Assembly (NCBI GenBank): GCA_016235165.1
Contig: JACRLX010000038.1
Span: forward strand, 1 to 64,000
Reading direction: 5' to 3'
Length of the DNA: 64,000 bases
Source of the DNA: Rhodocyclales bacterium
Lineage (GTDB): Bacteria; Pseudomonadota; Gammaproteobacteria; Burkholderiales; Rhodocyclaceae
Positions 28,996-37,678 of the stretch are shown one piece after another (position 1 is the first letter of the stretch; each line of letters opens with the position of its first letter). The notes under the pieces are model-generated. The model worked only from the letters and a program-made list of their open reading frames with translations, searched no databases and was not told the DNA's origin. The translations under genes were made by a program, and so were the position numbers.

Positions 28996-29025
28996 TTGAG
29001 CAGGTGGCTCGGGCCACCTGCTCAA
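28996..29025. terminator. 13-bp perfect hairpin, possible terminator
   Basis: TTGAGCAGGTGGC pairs with GCCACCTGCTCAA around a TCGG loop, in the 94-base gap between the fliE stop and the carbonic anhydrase start. No T-run follows on either strand, so it is either a weak intrinsic terminator of the fliE transcript or an RNA-stabilising hairpin. Confidence 0.45.
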
Positions 29026-29041
29026 GGTCGGGCACCCCGCG

Positions 29042-29371
29042 CTAGACCTGGATATTCATGATGTCGTGGTAAGCCGACACCAGGCGGTTGCGCACCTGAA
29101 CCATCTGCTGAAAGGACAGGCTGGCCTTTTGCAGATTGATCATCACGTCCTGCAAATTGACATCGCTCTGGCCGCTGGAAAAATCCTCGGCCATTTTTTG
29201 CGCATCGACCTGCGCGGCACTGACCTGGTCTATGGTGTTCTTCAGGATTTCCGCGAAATCCGGCCCGCCGGCAGGTGCTTGCCCGGCCACCGGCGACTTG
29301 GCGCCCGCCAGCGCTGCCGCCGACTTGAGCTCGGCCAGCATCTGGTCTATCTGTCGTGTATCGATGGCCAT
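29042..29371 (-). CDS. fliE: Flagellar hook-basal body protein FliE
   Basis: A 109-residue FliE, the small protein joining the MS ring to the rod. The family pattern is clear in the C-terminal half: FAEILKNTIDQVSAAQ, QDVMINLQKASLSFQQMVQVRNRLVSAYHDIMNIQV. It is transcribed alone, from a near-perfect sigma-54 promoter 37-52 bases before the ATG, and ends near a hairpin. Its separation from fliF by fleSR, on the opposite strand, is a common arrangement in betaproteobacteria and pseudomonads. Confidence 0.96.
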   Translation of the reverse strand: MAIDTRQIDQMLAELKSAAALAGAKSPVAGQAPAGGPDFAEILKNTIDQVSAAQVDAQKMAEDFSSGQSDVNLQDVMINLQKASLSFQQMVQVRNRLVSAYHDIMNIQV

Positions 29372-29407
29372 GGCGACCCCTGGTTGTTATGCATTCGGGC
29401 CATCAAC

Positions 29408-29423
29408 AGCAATCGCCGTGCCA
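29408..29423 (-). promoter_or_regulatory. Sigma-54 promoter of fliE
   Basis: The minus strand reads TGGCACGGCGATTGCT, matching the -24/-12 consensus TGGCACG-N4-TTGCW with the invariant GG and GC ten bases apart. It lies in the 65-base gap between fleR and fliE. Confidence 0.9.
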
Positions 29424-29436
29424 GTGCAGGAACGGG

Positions 29437-30831
29437 CTAATCGTCGTCGCCGGGTATGCTGAAACCTTCAGCGCGATACTGGTTCAGCTTGTAGCGCAGG
29501 GTGCGCTCCGAGATGCCGAGGATGGCGACCGCCTTCTTGCGCGAACCGCCGACGCTGGCCAGCACGTCCTGAATATGCTGGCGTTCGAGGGTCTTCATGT
29601 CGGGCGCCACGCCCCCGGAAGCCGCGGCAGACATGGAAGTCGGCGCTGGTGACACGGCGCCTGGCGGCGTTGGCGGAAGCGCCCCGCTCGCGGATTCCGC
29701 CATAAGTACAAGCTCGGGCAAAGGCAAGGCATCGGCTTCGATGACATCCCCGGCTTCGAGGATCAAGGCTCGCTGCACCACGTTTTCCAGTTCGCGCACA
29801 TTGCCCGGCCAGGCATGGACGCGCAGCCTGGCCTCGGCACCGGCGGCAAATCTTGCCGCCCGGTTTGCCGCCGCGGCAAGATGCGCGAGCGTCTTGCGCG
29901 CCAGGGGCACGATATCTTCGGGGCGCTCGCGCAGGGAGGGGATTTCGAGCGGAAACACGTTCAGGCGGTAATAAAGGTCTTCGCGGAAGTGCCCGGCCCT
30001 GACCTCGGACGTCATGTCACGGTTGGAGGTGGCCAGAACGCGGATATCCAGCGGCACCGGCTTCTTGCCGCCAACCCGCTCCACTTCGCGTTCCTGCAAC
30101 ACCCGCAGCAACTTGGCCTGGAGCGCCAGTGGCATTTCGGAAATTTCGTCGAGTAGCAAAGTACCGCCGTTCGCCTGTTCGAACTTTCCGGCCTGTGCGA
30201 CCTGGGCTCCGGTAAAGGCGCCCTTTTCGTGCCCAAACAGGGTGGCTTCCAGCAGGTTGTCGGGAATTGCTGCGCAATTGATCGCCACGAACGGCCCCTT
30301 GGCGCGGGCTGACTGCTCGTGGATATAGCGGGCAAAAACCTCCTTGCCGACGCCGGATTCGCCGGTCAGCAGCACCGTTGCGTCGGTACGGGCGACGCGC
30401 GAGGCCAACAACAGGGTGGCGCGGGTTTTGGCATCCACCGCCACCACCCCCGCCGCTGGCGCCGGCGGCGTGGCATAGCGCTCGATCTGCTGGATCAGAG
30501 CCTTGGGCTCGAAGGGCTTGAGCATGAAATCGCAGGCACCGCCACGCATCGCGGCCACCGCCTTGTCCACATCGCCGAAGGCGGTCATCAGCAGCACCGG
30601 CATGGCGGGGTGTCGGTTGCGAATCTCGCCCAGCAGCGACAGGCCATCCATCGGGCTCATGCGCAGGTCGGACACCACCATGTTGTAGGACTTGCGCCGT
30701 AGCGCCTCGAGCGCGGCGGGGCCGCCATCGGCGACATCGGTATCGTGCCCCGCCGTATCCAGCGTGACCTGCAGCGCGTCGCGCAGGGCTTCGTCGTCCT
30801 CGACGACCAGGATGCTCAGTTTTTCTGACAT
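29437..30831 (-). CDS. fleR: Sigma-54-dependent flagellar response regulator FleR/FlrC
   Basis: ATG 30831 gives 464 residues and overlaps the end of the kinase gene by 16 bases. Receiver domain with Asp55 in VVSDLRMSPMDG; AAA+ domain with Walker A GESGVGKE (157-164), the sigma-54 contact loop GAFTGA (204-209) and RLNVFPLEIPSLRERPEDI; C-terminal Fis-type helix-turn-helix (SRKKAVAILGISERTLRYKLNQ). It activates class III flagellar genes after phosphorylation by FleS. The linker before the helix-turn-helix contains AVSPAPTS, encoded by a copy of the 24-bp motif. A CGGCAA-N3-TTGCCG dyad lies within the gene at 29844. Confidence 0.94.
   Translation of the reverse strand: MSEKLSILVVEDDEALRDALQVTLDTAGHDTDVADGGPAALEALRRKSYNMVVSDLRMSPMDGLSLLGEIRNRHPAMPVLLMTAFGDVDKAVAAMRGGACDFMLKPFEPKALIQQIERYATPPAPAAGVVAVDAKTRATLLLASRVARTDATVLLTGESGVGKEVFARYIHEQSARAKGPFVAINCAAIPDNLLEATLFGHEKGAFTGAQVAQAGKFEQANGGTLLLDEISEMPLALQAKLLRVLQEREVERVGGKKPVPLDIRVLATSNRDMTSEVRAGHFREDLYYRLNVFPLEIPSLRERPEDIVPLARKTLAHLAAAANRAARFAAGAEARLRVHAWPGNVRELENVVQRALILEAGDVIEADALPLPELVLMAESASGALPPTPPGAVSPAPTSMSAAASGGVAPDMKTLERQHIQDVLASVGGSRKKAVAILGISERTLRYKLNQYRAEGFSIPGDDD
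29636..29659 (+). repeat. 24-bp interspersed motif, copy 4
   Basis: AAGTCGGCGCTGG followed by TGACACGGCG. Inside fleR, antisense to the gene; the protein reads AVSPAPTS in the linker between the AAA+ and DNA-binding domains. Confidence 0.8.
29844..29858. promoter_or_regulatory. CGGCAA-N3-TTGCCG dyad within fleR
   Basis: Perfect 6+6 dyad with spacer ATC. It lies in fleR coding sequence, about 420 bases upstream of the fliE sigma-54 promoter, within range for looping by an enhancer-binding protein. As a coding-region copy it is the least certain of the four. Confidence 0.4.
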
Positions 30832-32021
30832 GGAAGGCTGAAGGTGAATGTGGTGCCGGCGCCGGGACTGGATTGAACATCGATGGTGCCGCCATGGGCG
30901 CGCACGATGCCATGGGCAATCGCCAGACCGAGGCCGGTGCCGTCGCTGCGGGTGGTAAAAAATGGCTGGAACAAACGTGACACCGTAGCCTTGTCCATCC
31001 CCGGCCCGTTGTCGCTGACCGCAATCGAAACATAGGCTTCGTCGCACCGCGCCGAGAGTTCGATGCGCCCCTGTCCACCGCCATCGACTGCCTGCAAGGC
31101 GTTTTCCAGCAGGCTGGTCAGCGCTGAAATCAGGGACTTGCGGTTGCCGACCAGGCGCGCATCCGCGGTGTCGTCGTGGAGTACCAGGCGCACCCCGGTC
31201 TTGGCCAGCAAGGGCTCGAAATTCTGCGCCAGTTCGGCCAGCAGGTCTTTCACCACGAACCTGTCCTGACCCAGCGCCTCGCCGCGGGCAAACAGCAGCA
31301 TGTCCTGGATCAGGCGCTCGATGTGCTTGAGCCGCGCCACCGTCTTCTGCGCGATCGAATTGCGACTCGCGGCAGGCAGTTCGGCATTTTCCAGGTTGCC
31401 GGCATACAGCAACGCGGCGGCCAGGGGGGTGCGTAATTGATGCGCGAGCTGGGCGGCCATCTCCCCCATGGCCGCAAGCCGCTGGGTTCGCTCGGCCTGA
31501 TCCTTGAGCTGCTGGGCCTCGGTGACATCGTGCAACAGCACGATGCGGCCGCCGGAAGTGCCGAGCGGCGTCACGTCGATTGCCAGGTGGCGCTGGTCGG
31601 CGAGGAATTCCCCCGGAGTTTCGCCGGGCAGCAGCTTGTCGCCGTAAATGCTCATCCAGCTGTCGCCCAGCCGCACTTCGCCGAGAAACTCGACTGCCGC
31701 AGGATTGATCTGCACCACGCGCCCGGCATCGTCGAGCACCACGACGCCTGCCGGCAGGGCATCGAGCAAGGTGCTGAGGCGCTCCGTGAGGGCGGCTTTT
31801 TCGAGATATTGCTGGCGCAGCGCGCCATTGGCGGCTTCCAGCTCACCGGTCAGGCGCGCCATCTGGCCCTGCAATTCGCTGTAGGCCCCGCTCAATTCCT
31901 CCGACGCGCGGCTGAACATGCGGAAGGCTTCAGCCAACCGCAGCGCCTCTTCTGGTGCGACCAGCCCGGGCGGAACAGGGGTTTCCGCCGCAGTATCGGC
32001 TTTGCTTGCGGGAACTTGCAT
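30816..32021 (-). CDS. fleS: Flagellar sensor histidine kinase FleS/FlrB
   Basis: ATG 32021 gives 401 residues with no membrane helix, so it is cytoplasmic like FleS/FlrB. A coiled coil (about 40-90) leads into a PAS domain (LDALPAGVVVLDDAGRVVQINPAA). The phosphoacceptor His is in AAQLAHQLRTPLAAAL. The ATPase boxes are SLLENALQAV, VSDNGPGMDK and [18 protein letters not shown]. It should phosphorylate FleR, encoded directly downstream with overlap. The gene diverges from fliF across a 169-base regulatory gap. Confidence 0.93.
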   Translation of the reverse strand: MQVPASKADTAAETPVPPGLVAPEEALRLAEAFRMFSRASEELSGAYSELQGQMARLTGELEAANGALRQQYLEKAALTERLSTLLDALPAGVVVLDDAGRVVQINPAAVEFLGEVRLGDSWMSIYGDKLLPGETPGEFLADQRHLAIDVTPLGTSGGRIVLLHDVTEAQQLKDQAERTQRLAAMGEMAAQLAHQLRTPLAAALLYAGNLENAELPAASRNSIAQKTVARLKHIERLIQDMLLFARGEALGQDRFVVKDLLAELAQNFEPLLAKTGVRLVLHDDTADARLVGNRKSLISALTSLLENALQAVDGGGQGRIELSARCDEAYVSIAVSDNGPGMDKATVSRLFQPFFTTRSDGTGLGLAIAHGIVRAHGGTIDVQSSPGAGTTFTFSLPCQKN

Positions 32022-32079
32022 GGGCCCGGATGATCGCAGAATCGGTGCCCCGCCACAAGGAATCCGCCAGCCGATATGC

Positions 32080-32094
32080 CGGCAAAAATTGCCG
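32080..32094. promoter_or_regulatory. CGGCAA-N3-TTGCCG dyad in the fleS-fliF gap
   Basis: Perfect dyad with spacer AAA, centred about 24 bases upstream of the fliF sigma-54 promoter and 66 bases upstream of fleS. Candidate site for FleR or a FleQ-like regulator. Confidence 0.6.
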
Positions 32095-32102
32095 CTTCTT
32101 TG

Positions 32103-32118
32103 TGGAACCGGTCTTGCT
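32103..32118 (+). promoter_or_regulatory. Sigma-54 promoter of the fliF operon
   Basis: TGGAACCGGTCTTGCT has the invariant GG and GC ten bases apart and a TTGCT -12 box; the CACG part of the -24 box is degenerate. It is 73 bases before the fliF ATG. Confidence 0.75.
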
Positions 32119-32190
32119 ACGCCAGTCCATACTTCGCACGCGGGTGTTATCGACCCGAAACCACCGGGCAGACAGGAAAACTCCGAAAAC

Positions 32191-33837
32191 ATGGCAGACA
32201 CCGCAGCGGCCGCATCGTCTTTCCCGCTATCGCCGGAGGCTTTCGGTCGCCTGGGCACCACCCAGAAACTGATGACCCTGGTCATCCTGGCGATGCTGGC
32301 GGCGGTGTTGATCGCCGGGGTGATGTGGGCGCGCGAGCCGTCCTATGCCGTGCTGTTTTCGATCCAGGACGAAAAAGACGGCGGCAACATCGTCGCCGCG
32401 CTGCAACAGCAGAATGTGCCGTACCGCTTCAGCCAGGGTGGCCATACCATCCTGGTTCCCCAGTCCGTGGTTCATGACACGCGCTTGCGCCTGGCGGCCC
32501 AGGGTCTGCCCAAGGGGGGCCTGGCCGGCTTCGAACTGCTCGAAAACCAGAAAATGGGCATCAGCCAGTTCGCCGAACAGGTCAACTACCAACGCGGCCT
32601 GGAGGGTGAACTGGCCCGCTCGATCCAGTCGCTGGCGGTGGTCAAGGGCGCCCGCGTGCATCTGGCGATTCCCAAACAGTCGGCCTTCCTGCGCGAAGAC
32701 CAGAAACCCTCGGCCTCCGTTCTGGTAACGCTGGCTCCCGGCCGCAGCCTCGATCAGGCCCAGGTAGTGGGCATCGTCAATCTGGTGGCCTTCAGCGTGC
32801 CGCAGCTGAATCCGAAGAACGTCAGCGTGGTCGACCAGGAAGGCAAGCTGATCTCGCAGCAGATCGATCCGCTGCGCGACGCCGGCCTTGACGCGGCGCA
32901 AATCCGCTATGTGCGTGAAATCGAAGCGGCCTACGTGCAGCGCATCGAGGCTATCCTGGCGCCGATTGTCGGCGCGAGCAACGTACGCGCCCAGGTGGCC
33001 GCCGACATCGATTTCTCGCAAACCGACCAGGTCGCCGAAACCTATCGGCCCAACCCGGCCCCGGCCACTGCCATTCGCAGCCAACTGACCTCGGAAACCG
33101 GCACAGGAACGCCGCCGGCCGCCGGCGTTCCCGGCGCATTGAGCAACCAACCGCCGGCACCCGCGACCGCCCCCCTGGTGCAACCGGCGCAGGCGGGCGC
33201 GGCGGGCGCCGCTGCGGCAGCCCAAAATTTCAGCCGCAATTCGACGGTGAATTACGAGATCGACAAAACCATACGCCACACCAAGGGCACACCGGGGGCG
33301 GTACGCCGCCTCTCGGTCGCCGTGGTGGTCAATTACCGCAAGGAAGCGCCGAAAGACGCTGCAAAGGATACGAAGGACGCCGCCAAGGCGCAGGCCATCC
33401 CCTTGTCCGAAAACGACCTTAAGCAGATCAACGAGCTGGCGCGGGAGGCAATGGGCTTCAACAAGGAGCGCGGCGATTCCCTCAACGTTGCCAACGCCGC
33501 GTTCACTCCGGTGGAAAAGGAAGTTGTGCCCGACGCACCGATCTGGCAAAGCCCGACCCTGATCTCGCTGCTGCTGGAAGGCGGCCGCTATCTCCTGATC
33601 GCCGTGGTTGCCTTCTGGCTATGGACACGGGTGGTGCGGCCGGTGCTGATCAGCTTTGCCGAGGCAGCGGCCAGGGCAGCCGCCGAACAGGCGACCGCGG
33701 CCGTCGAGGAAACGCCAGGGGCCGCTCATCAGCACAGTTACGAAACCAAGCTGGCGGCGGCGCGGGAAATGGCGAAATCCGACCCCAAGGCCGTCGCCGC
33801 CATGATCAAGGACTGGGTGGGACGCGGTGAAGCCTGA
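32191..33837 (+). CDS. fliF: Flagellar MS-ring protein FliF
   Basis: ATG 32191 gives 548 residues. Membrane helices lie near residues 27-47 and 455-475. The periplasmic ring-building part includes YRFSQGGHTILVPQ, LPKGGLAGFELLENQKMGISQFAEQ and SLAVVKGARVHLAIPKQSAF, all FliF hallmarks. The short cytoplasmic tail binds FliG. It heads the plus-strand export and switch operon fliF-R, driven by a sigma-54 promoter in the gap shared with fleS. Its last 11 bases overlap fliG. Confidence 0.97.
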   Translation: MADTAAAASSFPLSPEAFGRLGTTQKLMTLVILAMLAAVLIAGVMWAREPSYAVLFSIQDEKDGGNIVAALQQQNVPYRFSQGGHTILVPQSVVHDTRLRLAAQGLPKGGLAGFELLENQKMGISQFAEQVNYQRGLEGELARSIQSLAVVKGARVHLAIPKQSAFLREDQKPSASVLVTLAPGRSLDQAQVVGIVNLVAFSVPQLNPKNVSVVDQEGKLISQQIDPLRDAGLDAAQIRYVREIEAAYVQRIEAILAPIVGASNVRAQVAADIDFSQTDQVAETYRPNPAPATAIRSQLTSETGTGTPPAAGVPGALSNQPPAPATAPLVQPAQAGAAGAAAAAQNFSRNSTVNYEIDKTIRHTKGTPGAVRRLSVAVVVNYRKEAPKDAAKDTKDAAKAQAIPLSENDLKQINELAREAMGFNKERGDSLNVANAAFTPVEKEVVPDAPIWQSPTLISLLLEGGRYLLIAVVAFWLWTRVVRPVLISFAEAAARAAAEQATAAVEETPGAAHQHSYETKLAAAREMAKSDPKAVAAMIKDWVGRGEA

Positions 33838-34828
33838 CGAGGGCATCGAGAAAAGTGCCATCCTGCTGCTCTCCCTGGGCCAGGACGAAGCGGCTGAAGT
33901 CCTGAAAAACCTCGGCCCCAAGGAAGTCCAGAAACTGGGCTACGCCATGGCTGCCCTCAAGCAGGTGCCGCGCGAACGCATCGAGTCGGTGATCAACGAG
34001 TTCGCCGAACATGCCTCCAAGGGCGTGCCGGTCGCAGTGGACAACGAGGCGATCAAGACGATGTTGACCAAGGCGCTCGGCGACGACCGCGCCGCGGGCC
34101 TGATCAATCGCATCATGACGGGCAACGACACCGCGGGTATTGAAGGTTTGAAATGGATGGACGCCAACAGCGTCGCCGACCTGATCCGCAACGAACACCC
34201 GCAGATCATCGCCACCATCCTGGTGCACCTGGAGTTCGACCACGCCGGTGACATCCTCAAGCATTTCACCGACCGTCTGCGCAACGATGTCCTGCTGCGC
34301 ATCGCCACCCTCGATGGCGTGCAGCCGATCGCCTTGCGCGAGCTGAACGAGGCGCTGACCCGCATCCTTGCCAACTCGGCGGCCAACGTCAAGAAAACCG
34401 CCATGGGCGGCATTCGCCACGCCGCCGAAATCCTCAACTTCGTCGGCCAGTCCAACGAAACGGCGATCATCGACAATGTGCGCGAATACGATCCGGACCT
34501 GGCGCAAAAGATCCTCGACGAAATGTTCGTCTTCGAGAACCTGCTCGATGTCGATGATCGTGGCATCCAGCTGCTGCTACGCGAGGTCCAGTCCGATGCC
34601 CTGATCATCGCACTCAAGGGTGCCTCGCCGGAACTGCGCGAAAAGGTGTTCAAGAACATGTCGCAGCGCGCCGCCGAAATGCTGCGCGAGGATCTCGAAT
34701 CGAAGGGGCCGGTGCGCTTGTCCGAGGTCGAGAACGAGCAGAAGGAAATCCTCAAGGTCGCCCGCCGCCTGGCCGAGGAAGGCCAGATCCAGCTCGGCGG
34801 CGGCGGCGGCGACGACGCCTTCGTCTGA
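33827..34828 (+). CDS. fliG: Flagellar motor switch protein FliG
   Basis: A 333-residue FliG starting at GTG 33827 inside the end of fliF. N-terminal FliF-binding region (GIEKSAILLLSLGQDEAAEVLKNL is split by family helices), middle domain with the EHPQ motif in NEHPQIIATIL, and the C-terminal torque domain with the charged ridge around DDRGIQLLLREVQSDALIIAL. FliG transmits stator force. A 187-base gap follows before fliH, unusual in this otherwise tight operon, and contains the 66-bp block copy B. Confidence 0.97.
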   Translation: MKPDEGIEKSAILLLSLGQDEAAEVLKNLGPKEVQKLGYAMAALKQVPRERIESVINEFAEHASKGVPVAVDNEAIKTMLTKALGDDRAAGLINRIMTGNDTAGIEGLKWMDANSVADLIRNEHPQIIATILVHLEFDHAGDILKHFTDRLRNDVLLRIATLDGVQPIALRELNEALTRILANSAANVKKTAMGGIRHAAEILNFVGQSNETAIIDNVREYDPDLAQKILDEMFVFENLLDVDDRGIQLLLREVQSDALIIALKGASPELREKVFKNMSQRAAEMLREDLESKGPVRLSEVENEQKEILKVARRLAEEGQIQLGGGGGDDAFV

Positions 34829-34877
34829 TGCCCCTCGCGGCGCTGGCTTGCAATGCCGGCCGGCAGCGGAATCTCCC

Positions 34878-34943
34878 CTACGTAGTCTCCGCAGTTTGCC
34901 GCGTCATTCACGGATCAACAAATCCTTGCTGCTTTGAGAGCAT
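34878..34943 (+). repeat. 66-bp conserved intergenic block, copy B
   Basis: Aligns without gaps to copies A and C. It occupies the middle of the 187-base fliG-fliH gap and ends 72 bases before fliH, reading in the direction of fliH. It may supply an internal promoter for fliH onward or be an inserted element. Confidence 0.75.
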
Positions 34944-35015
34944 ACGTGCCACGGCTGGCCTGCACCCGATTACATACCCGGGGCCACCCGGCGAAATCAT
35001 CCTGAGTAAAGTGAC

Positions 35016-35702
35016 ATGAAAAACCCAGCATCGACGCCCACCGCCGCCGAACCGAACTGGACGCGCTGGGAACCCGGCAGTTTCAGTCAGCCGACACGCA
35101 AGCCGGGAATCAACGGCGGCCCCAAAACCGCCGCCACGGGCGCCATGCCTTTTGCCGAGAACCTCGATATCGGGGCCTTGCGCCGAACGGCGCAGGACGA
35201 AGGTTATCGCGCCGGATTCGACAGCGGCCGGGCCGAGGGTTACCAGGCCGGGCATGAAGCCGCCCAGACCGAAGGCCGTCAACTGGCGGCCCAGCTCGGC
35301 GCAGCCATCGAGCGTTTCGACCAGGGCATTGCGCGACTGGAACAGGATGTCGCCCAGCAATTGCTCAACCTGGCCTTGGGCATCGCCCGCCGCATCGTCG
35401 GCGAGACCCTGGAGGCGCAGCCGGAAACCGTGCTGGCCAGCATCCGCGAAGCCCTCGCCCAACTGCCGGCGCAGCACGCCGTAATACATCTCAACAGCGA
35501 AGACGCCGAACTGATCCGCAGCCACAGCGGCGATGCCCTGGCCAGGGCCGGGCATCGCATCCTCGACAATCCCCAGCTTTCGCGCGGCGACGTGCTGGTC
35601 GAGGCCGGTGGCACTCAGGTCGATGCCCGCCTCGCCACGCGCTGGCAAAGGGTCTGGGAAGCGCTCGAACCTGAACCTATGGTCAAGCGGAACCCGCCGT
35701 GA
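35016..35702 (+). CDS. fliH: Flagellar assembly protein FliH
   Basis: A 228-residue FliH, the regulator and peripheral stalk of the FliI export ATPase. The variable N terminus is followed by the Gly-repeat helix [24 protein letters not shown] (spread over residues 66-92) and a conserved C-terminal domain with [19 protein letters not shown] and [20 protein letters not shown]. It overlaps fliI by four bases, pointing to coupled translation of the FliH2-FliI complex. Confidence 0.94.
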   Translation: MKNPASTPTAAEPNWTRWEPGSFSQPTRKPGINGGPKTAATGAMPFAENLDIGALRRTAQDEGYRAGFDSGRAEGYQAGHEAAQTEGRQLAAQLGAAIERFDQGIARLEQDVAQQLLNLALGIARRIVGETLEAQPETVLASIREALAQLPAQHAVIHLNSEDAELIRSHSGDALARAGHRILDNPQLSRGDVLVEAGGTQVDARLATRWQRVWEALEPEPMVKRNPP

Positions 35703-37087
35703 ATACCCACAACCTGGCCCGTTACCTCGAACAATGCCAGGTCCATGTGGCCGGGGTACAGACTTGGCAGTTGACCGGCCGTCTCACCCGCATCAATGGC
35801 CTGGTGATGGAGGCGTCGGGACTCAAGTTGCCGCTGGGGGCCTCTGCCCGCATCCAGTTGCCCGGCGAAGGCATGGTCGAGGCCGAGGTGGTCGGCTTTG
35901 CCGGCGATCGCCTGTTCATGATGCCGGCGGAAGATGTCTATGGCCTGGCCCCCGGCGCGGTAGTACTGCCGCAGGAAATCAAGCCGACGGCGCCGGTGCT
36001 GGGCCAGCCGCGGCCGGTGCGCCGGCGCGCCGCCGACCGCACCAAGCATTTGCCGGTCGGCGACCAGTTGCTCGGTCGCGTGGTCGACGGCAGCGGCAAA
36101 CCGCTCGACGATTTGGGCTCCTTGCACACCGACCAGCGCCGCTCCCTCGCCAGCCGGCCACTCAATCCCCTGCAGCGGGAACCGATCCGTCATGGCATGG
36201 ACGTCGGCATCCGCGCCATCAACGGCCTGCTCACGGTCGGTCGCGGACAGCGCCTGGGTTTGTTCGCAGGTTCCGGCGTCGGCAAGAGCGTGCTGCTGGG
36301 CATGATGGCGCGCTATACCGAGGCCGATCGCATTGTCGTCGGCCTGATCGGCGAGCGCGGTCGCGAAGTGCAGGAGTTCCTCGAACAGAACCTCGGCGAG
36401 GATGGCCGTGCCCGCTCGGTGGTGGTTGCGGCGCCGGCCGACGTCAGCCCCCTGCTGCGCCTGCAGGGCGCATCCTATGCCACGGCGATTGCCGAACATT
36501 TCCGCGACCAGGGCCACCACGTGCTGCTGATCATGGATTCGCTGACCCGTTACGCCATGGCGCAACGCGAAATCGCACTTGCCATCGGCGAACCGCCGGT
36601 GACGCGCGGCTACCCGCCTTCGGTGTTCGCCCGCCTGCCGCAACTGGTGGAACGCGCCGGCAACGGTCCCGCCGGCGGCGGCTCGATCACCGCTTTCTAC
36701 ACCGTGCTGACCGAAGGCGATGACCCGCAGGATCCGATTGCCGACGCCGCCCGCGCCATCCTCGACGGACACATCGTCCTCAGCCGCTCGCTGGCCGATG
36801 CCGGCCACTACCCGGCGATCGACATCGAACAATCGATCTCGCGGGCAATGACCCAGTTGATCGACCAGGATCAATTCGAGCTGGCGCGCCAGTTCAAGCA
36901 GCTTTACTCGCGCTACGCCCGCGCCCGCGACCTGATCGCCGTTGGCGCTTATTCCCCTGGCTCGGACCCCTTGCTGGACCGCGCGATCGCGCTCTTCCCG
37001 CGCCTGGAGGCGTTCCTGCAACAACCGATCGCGCAGCGGGCCGATAGCCGCTCGTCCCGCGATCAGCTGCGCGCGCTTTTTGCTTGA
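35699..37087 (+). CDS. fliI: Flagellum-specific export ATPase FliI
   Basis: A 462-residue F1-beta-like ATPase beginning at GTG 35699. Walker A is in [19 protein letters not shown] and Walker B in [31 protein letters not shown] and [15 protein letters not shown] are also diagnostic. It energises entry of rod, hook and filament proteins into the export gate built by FlhA, FlhB and FliPQR. The start overlaps fliH; fliJ follows 29 bases later. Confidence 0.97.
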   Translation: MNTHNLARYLEQCQVHVAGVQTWQLTGRLTRINGLVMEASGLKLPLGASARIQLPGEGMVEAEVVGFAGDRLFMMPAEDVYGLAPGAVVLPQEIKPTAPVLGQPRPVRRRAADRTKHLPVGDQLLGRVVDGSGKPLDDLGSLHTDQRRSLASRPLNPLQREPIRHGMDVGIRAINGLLTVGRGQRLGLFAGSGVGKSVLLGMMARYTEADRIVVGLIGERGREVQEFLEQNLGEDGRARSVVVAAPADVSPLLRLQGASYATAIAEHFRDQGHHVLLIMDSLTRYAMAQREIALAIGEPPVTRGYPPSVFARLPQLVERAGNGPAGGGSITAFYTVLTEGDDPQDPIADAARAILDGHIVLSRSLADAGHYPAIDIEQSISRAMTQLIDQDQFELARQFKQLYSRYARARDLIAVGAYSPGSDPLLDRAIALFPRLEAFLQQPIAQRADSRSSRDQLRALFA

Positions 37088-37116
37088 CAGCGGCCGAATA
37101 ATCGCCGGAGCAATCC

Positions 37117-37617
37117 ATGTCGCCGCCCTTCCGCCTGCAACCCCTGCTCGACCTGTCGAAAATGCGTCTCGACGAAGCAAGCCGCGAGCTCGGGAAGCTC
37201 ATCGCCGGCGAACAGGAGGCGTCGCAAAGGCTGGCGATCCTGATGCAGTACCGCGACGAGTACCAGGCGCAGTTCCGTGCCGCCGCCGAGCGCGGCATGG
37301 GGCCCGCCGAATGGAGCAACTACAGTTCCTTCCTGGCCCGCATCGACGACGCCATCGTGCCCGCCGCCCAGGCCGTATCCCTGACGCAGCAACGAACCCT
37401 GGCGGGAAAGCAGAACTGGGTCGGCAAACAGGGCCGCGTGCGCGCTTTCGACACCCTGGCCGAACGCCATCGTGCCGAGGTTGCCGGCCAGGTACAAAAG
37501 ACCGAACAAAAGCTCAACGACGAACATGGCGCTCGACGCCATGTCGAAAATATCGCCCAAACCGACCTGCTGGCCGATCTGTTGAACGATCGTTCCAGGA
37601 ATGGAACGGCTGCCTGA
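37117..37617 (+). CDS. fliJ: Flagellar export protein FliJ
   Basis: A 166-residue, highly charged and almost wholly helical protein of the size and position of FliJ, the coiled-coil component that sits in the FliI hexamer. The N-terminal RLQPLLDLSKMRLDEASREL and the long Gln/Arg-rich coil fit the family, which is poorly conserved. It is followed by the fliK sigma-54 promoter, so it probably ends the fliF-J transcript or allows read-through. Confidence 0.9.
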   Translation: MSPPFRLQPLLDLSKMRLDEASRELGKLIAGEQEASQRLAILMQYRDEYQAQFRAAAERGMGPAEWSNYSSFLARIDDAIVPAAQAVSLTQQRTLAGKQNWVGKQGRVRAFDTLAERHRAEVAGQVQKTEQKLNDEHGARRHVENIAQTDLLADLLNDRSRNGTAA

Positions 37618-37622
37618 TAGAT

Positions 37623-37638
37623 TGGCACACGCCTTGCA
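37623..37638 (+). promoter_or_regulatory. Sigma-54 promoter of fliK
   Basis: TGGCACACGCCTTGCA matches the -24/-12 consensus at all key positions. It lies six bases after the fliJ stop and 41 bases before the fliK ATG, giving the fliK-R genes their own start. Confidence 0.9.
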
Positions 37639-37678
37639 GTAGCCAGACCATCACGGCTGCGGCCGCAAGGAGATACAG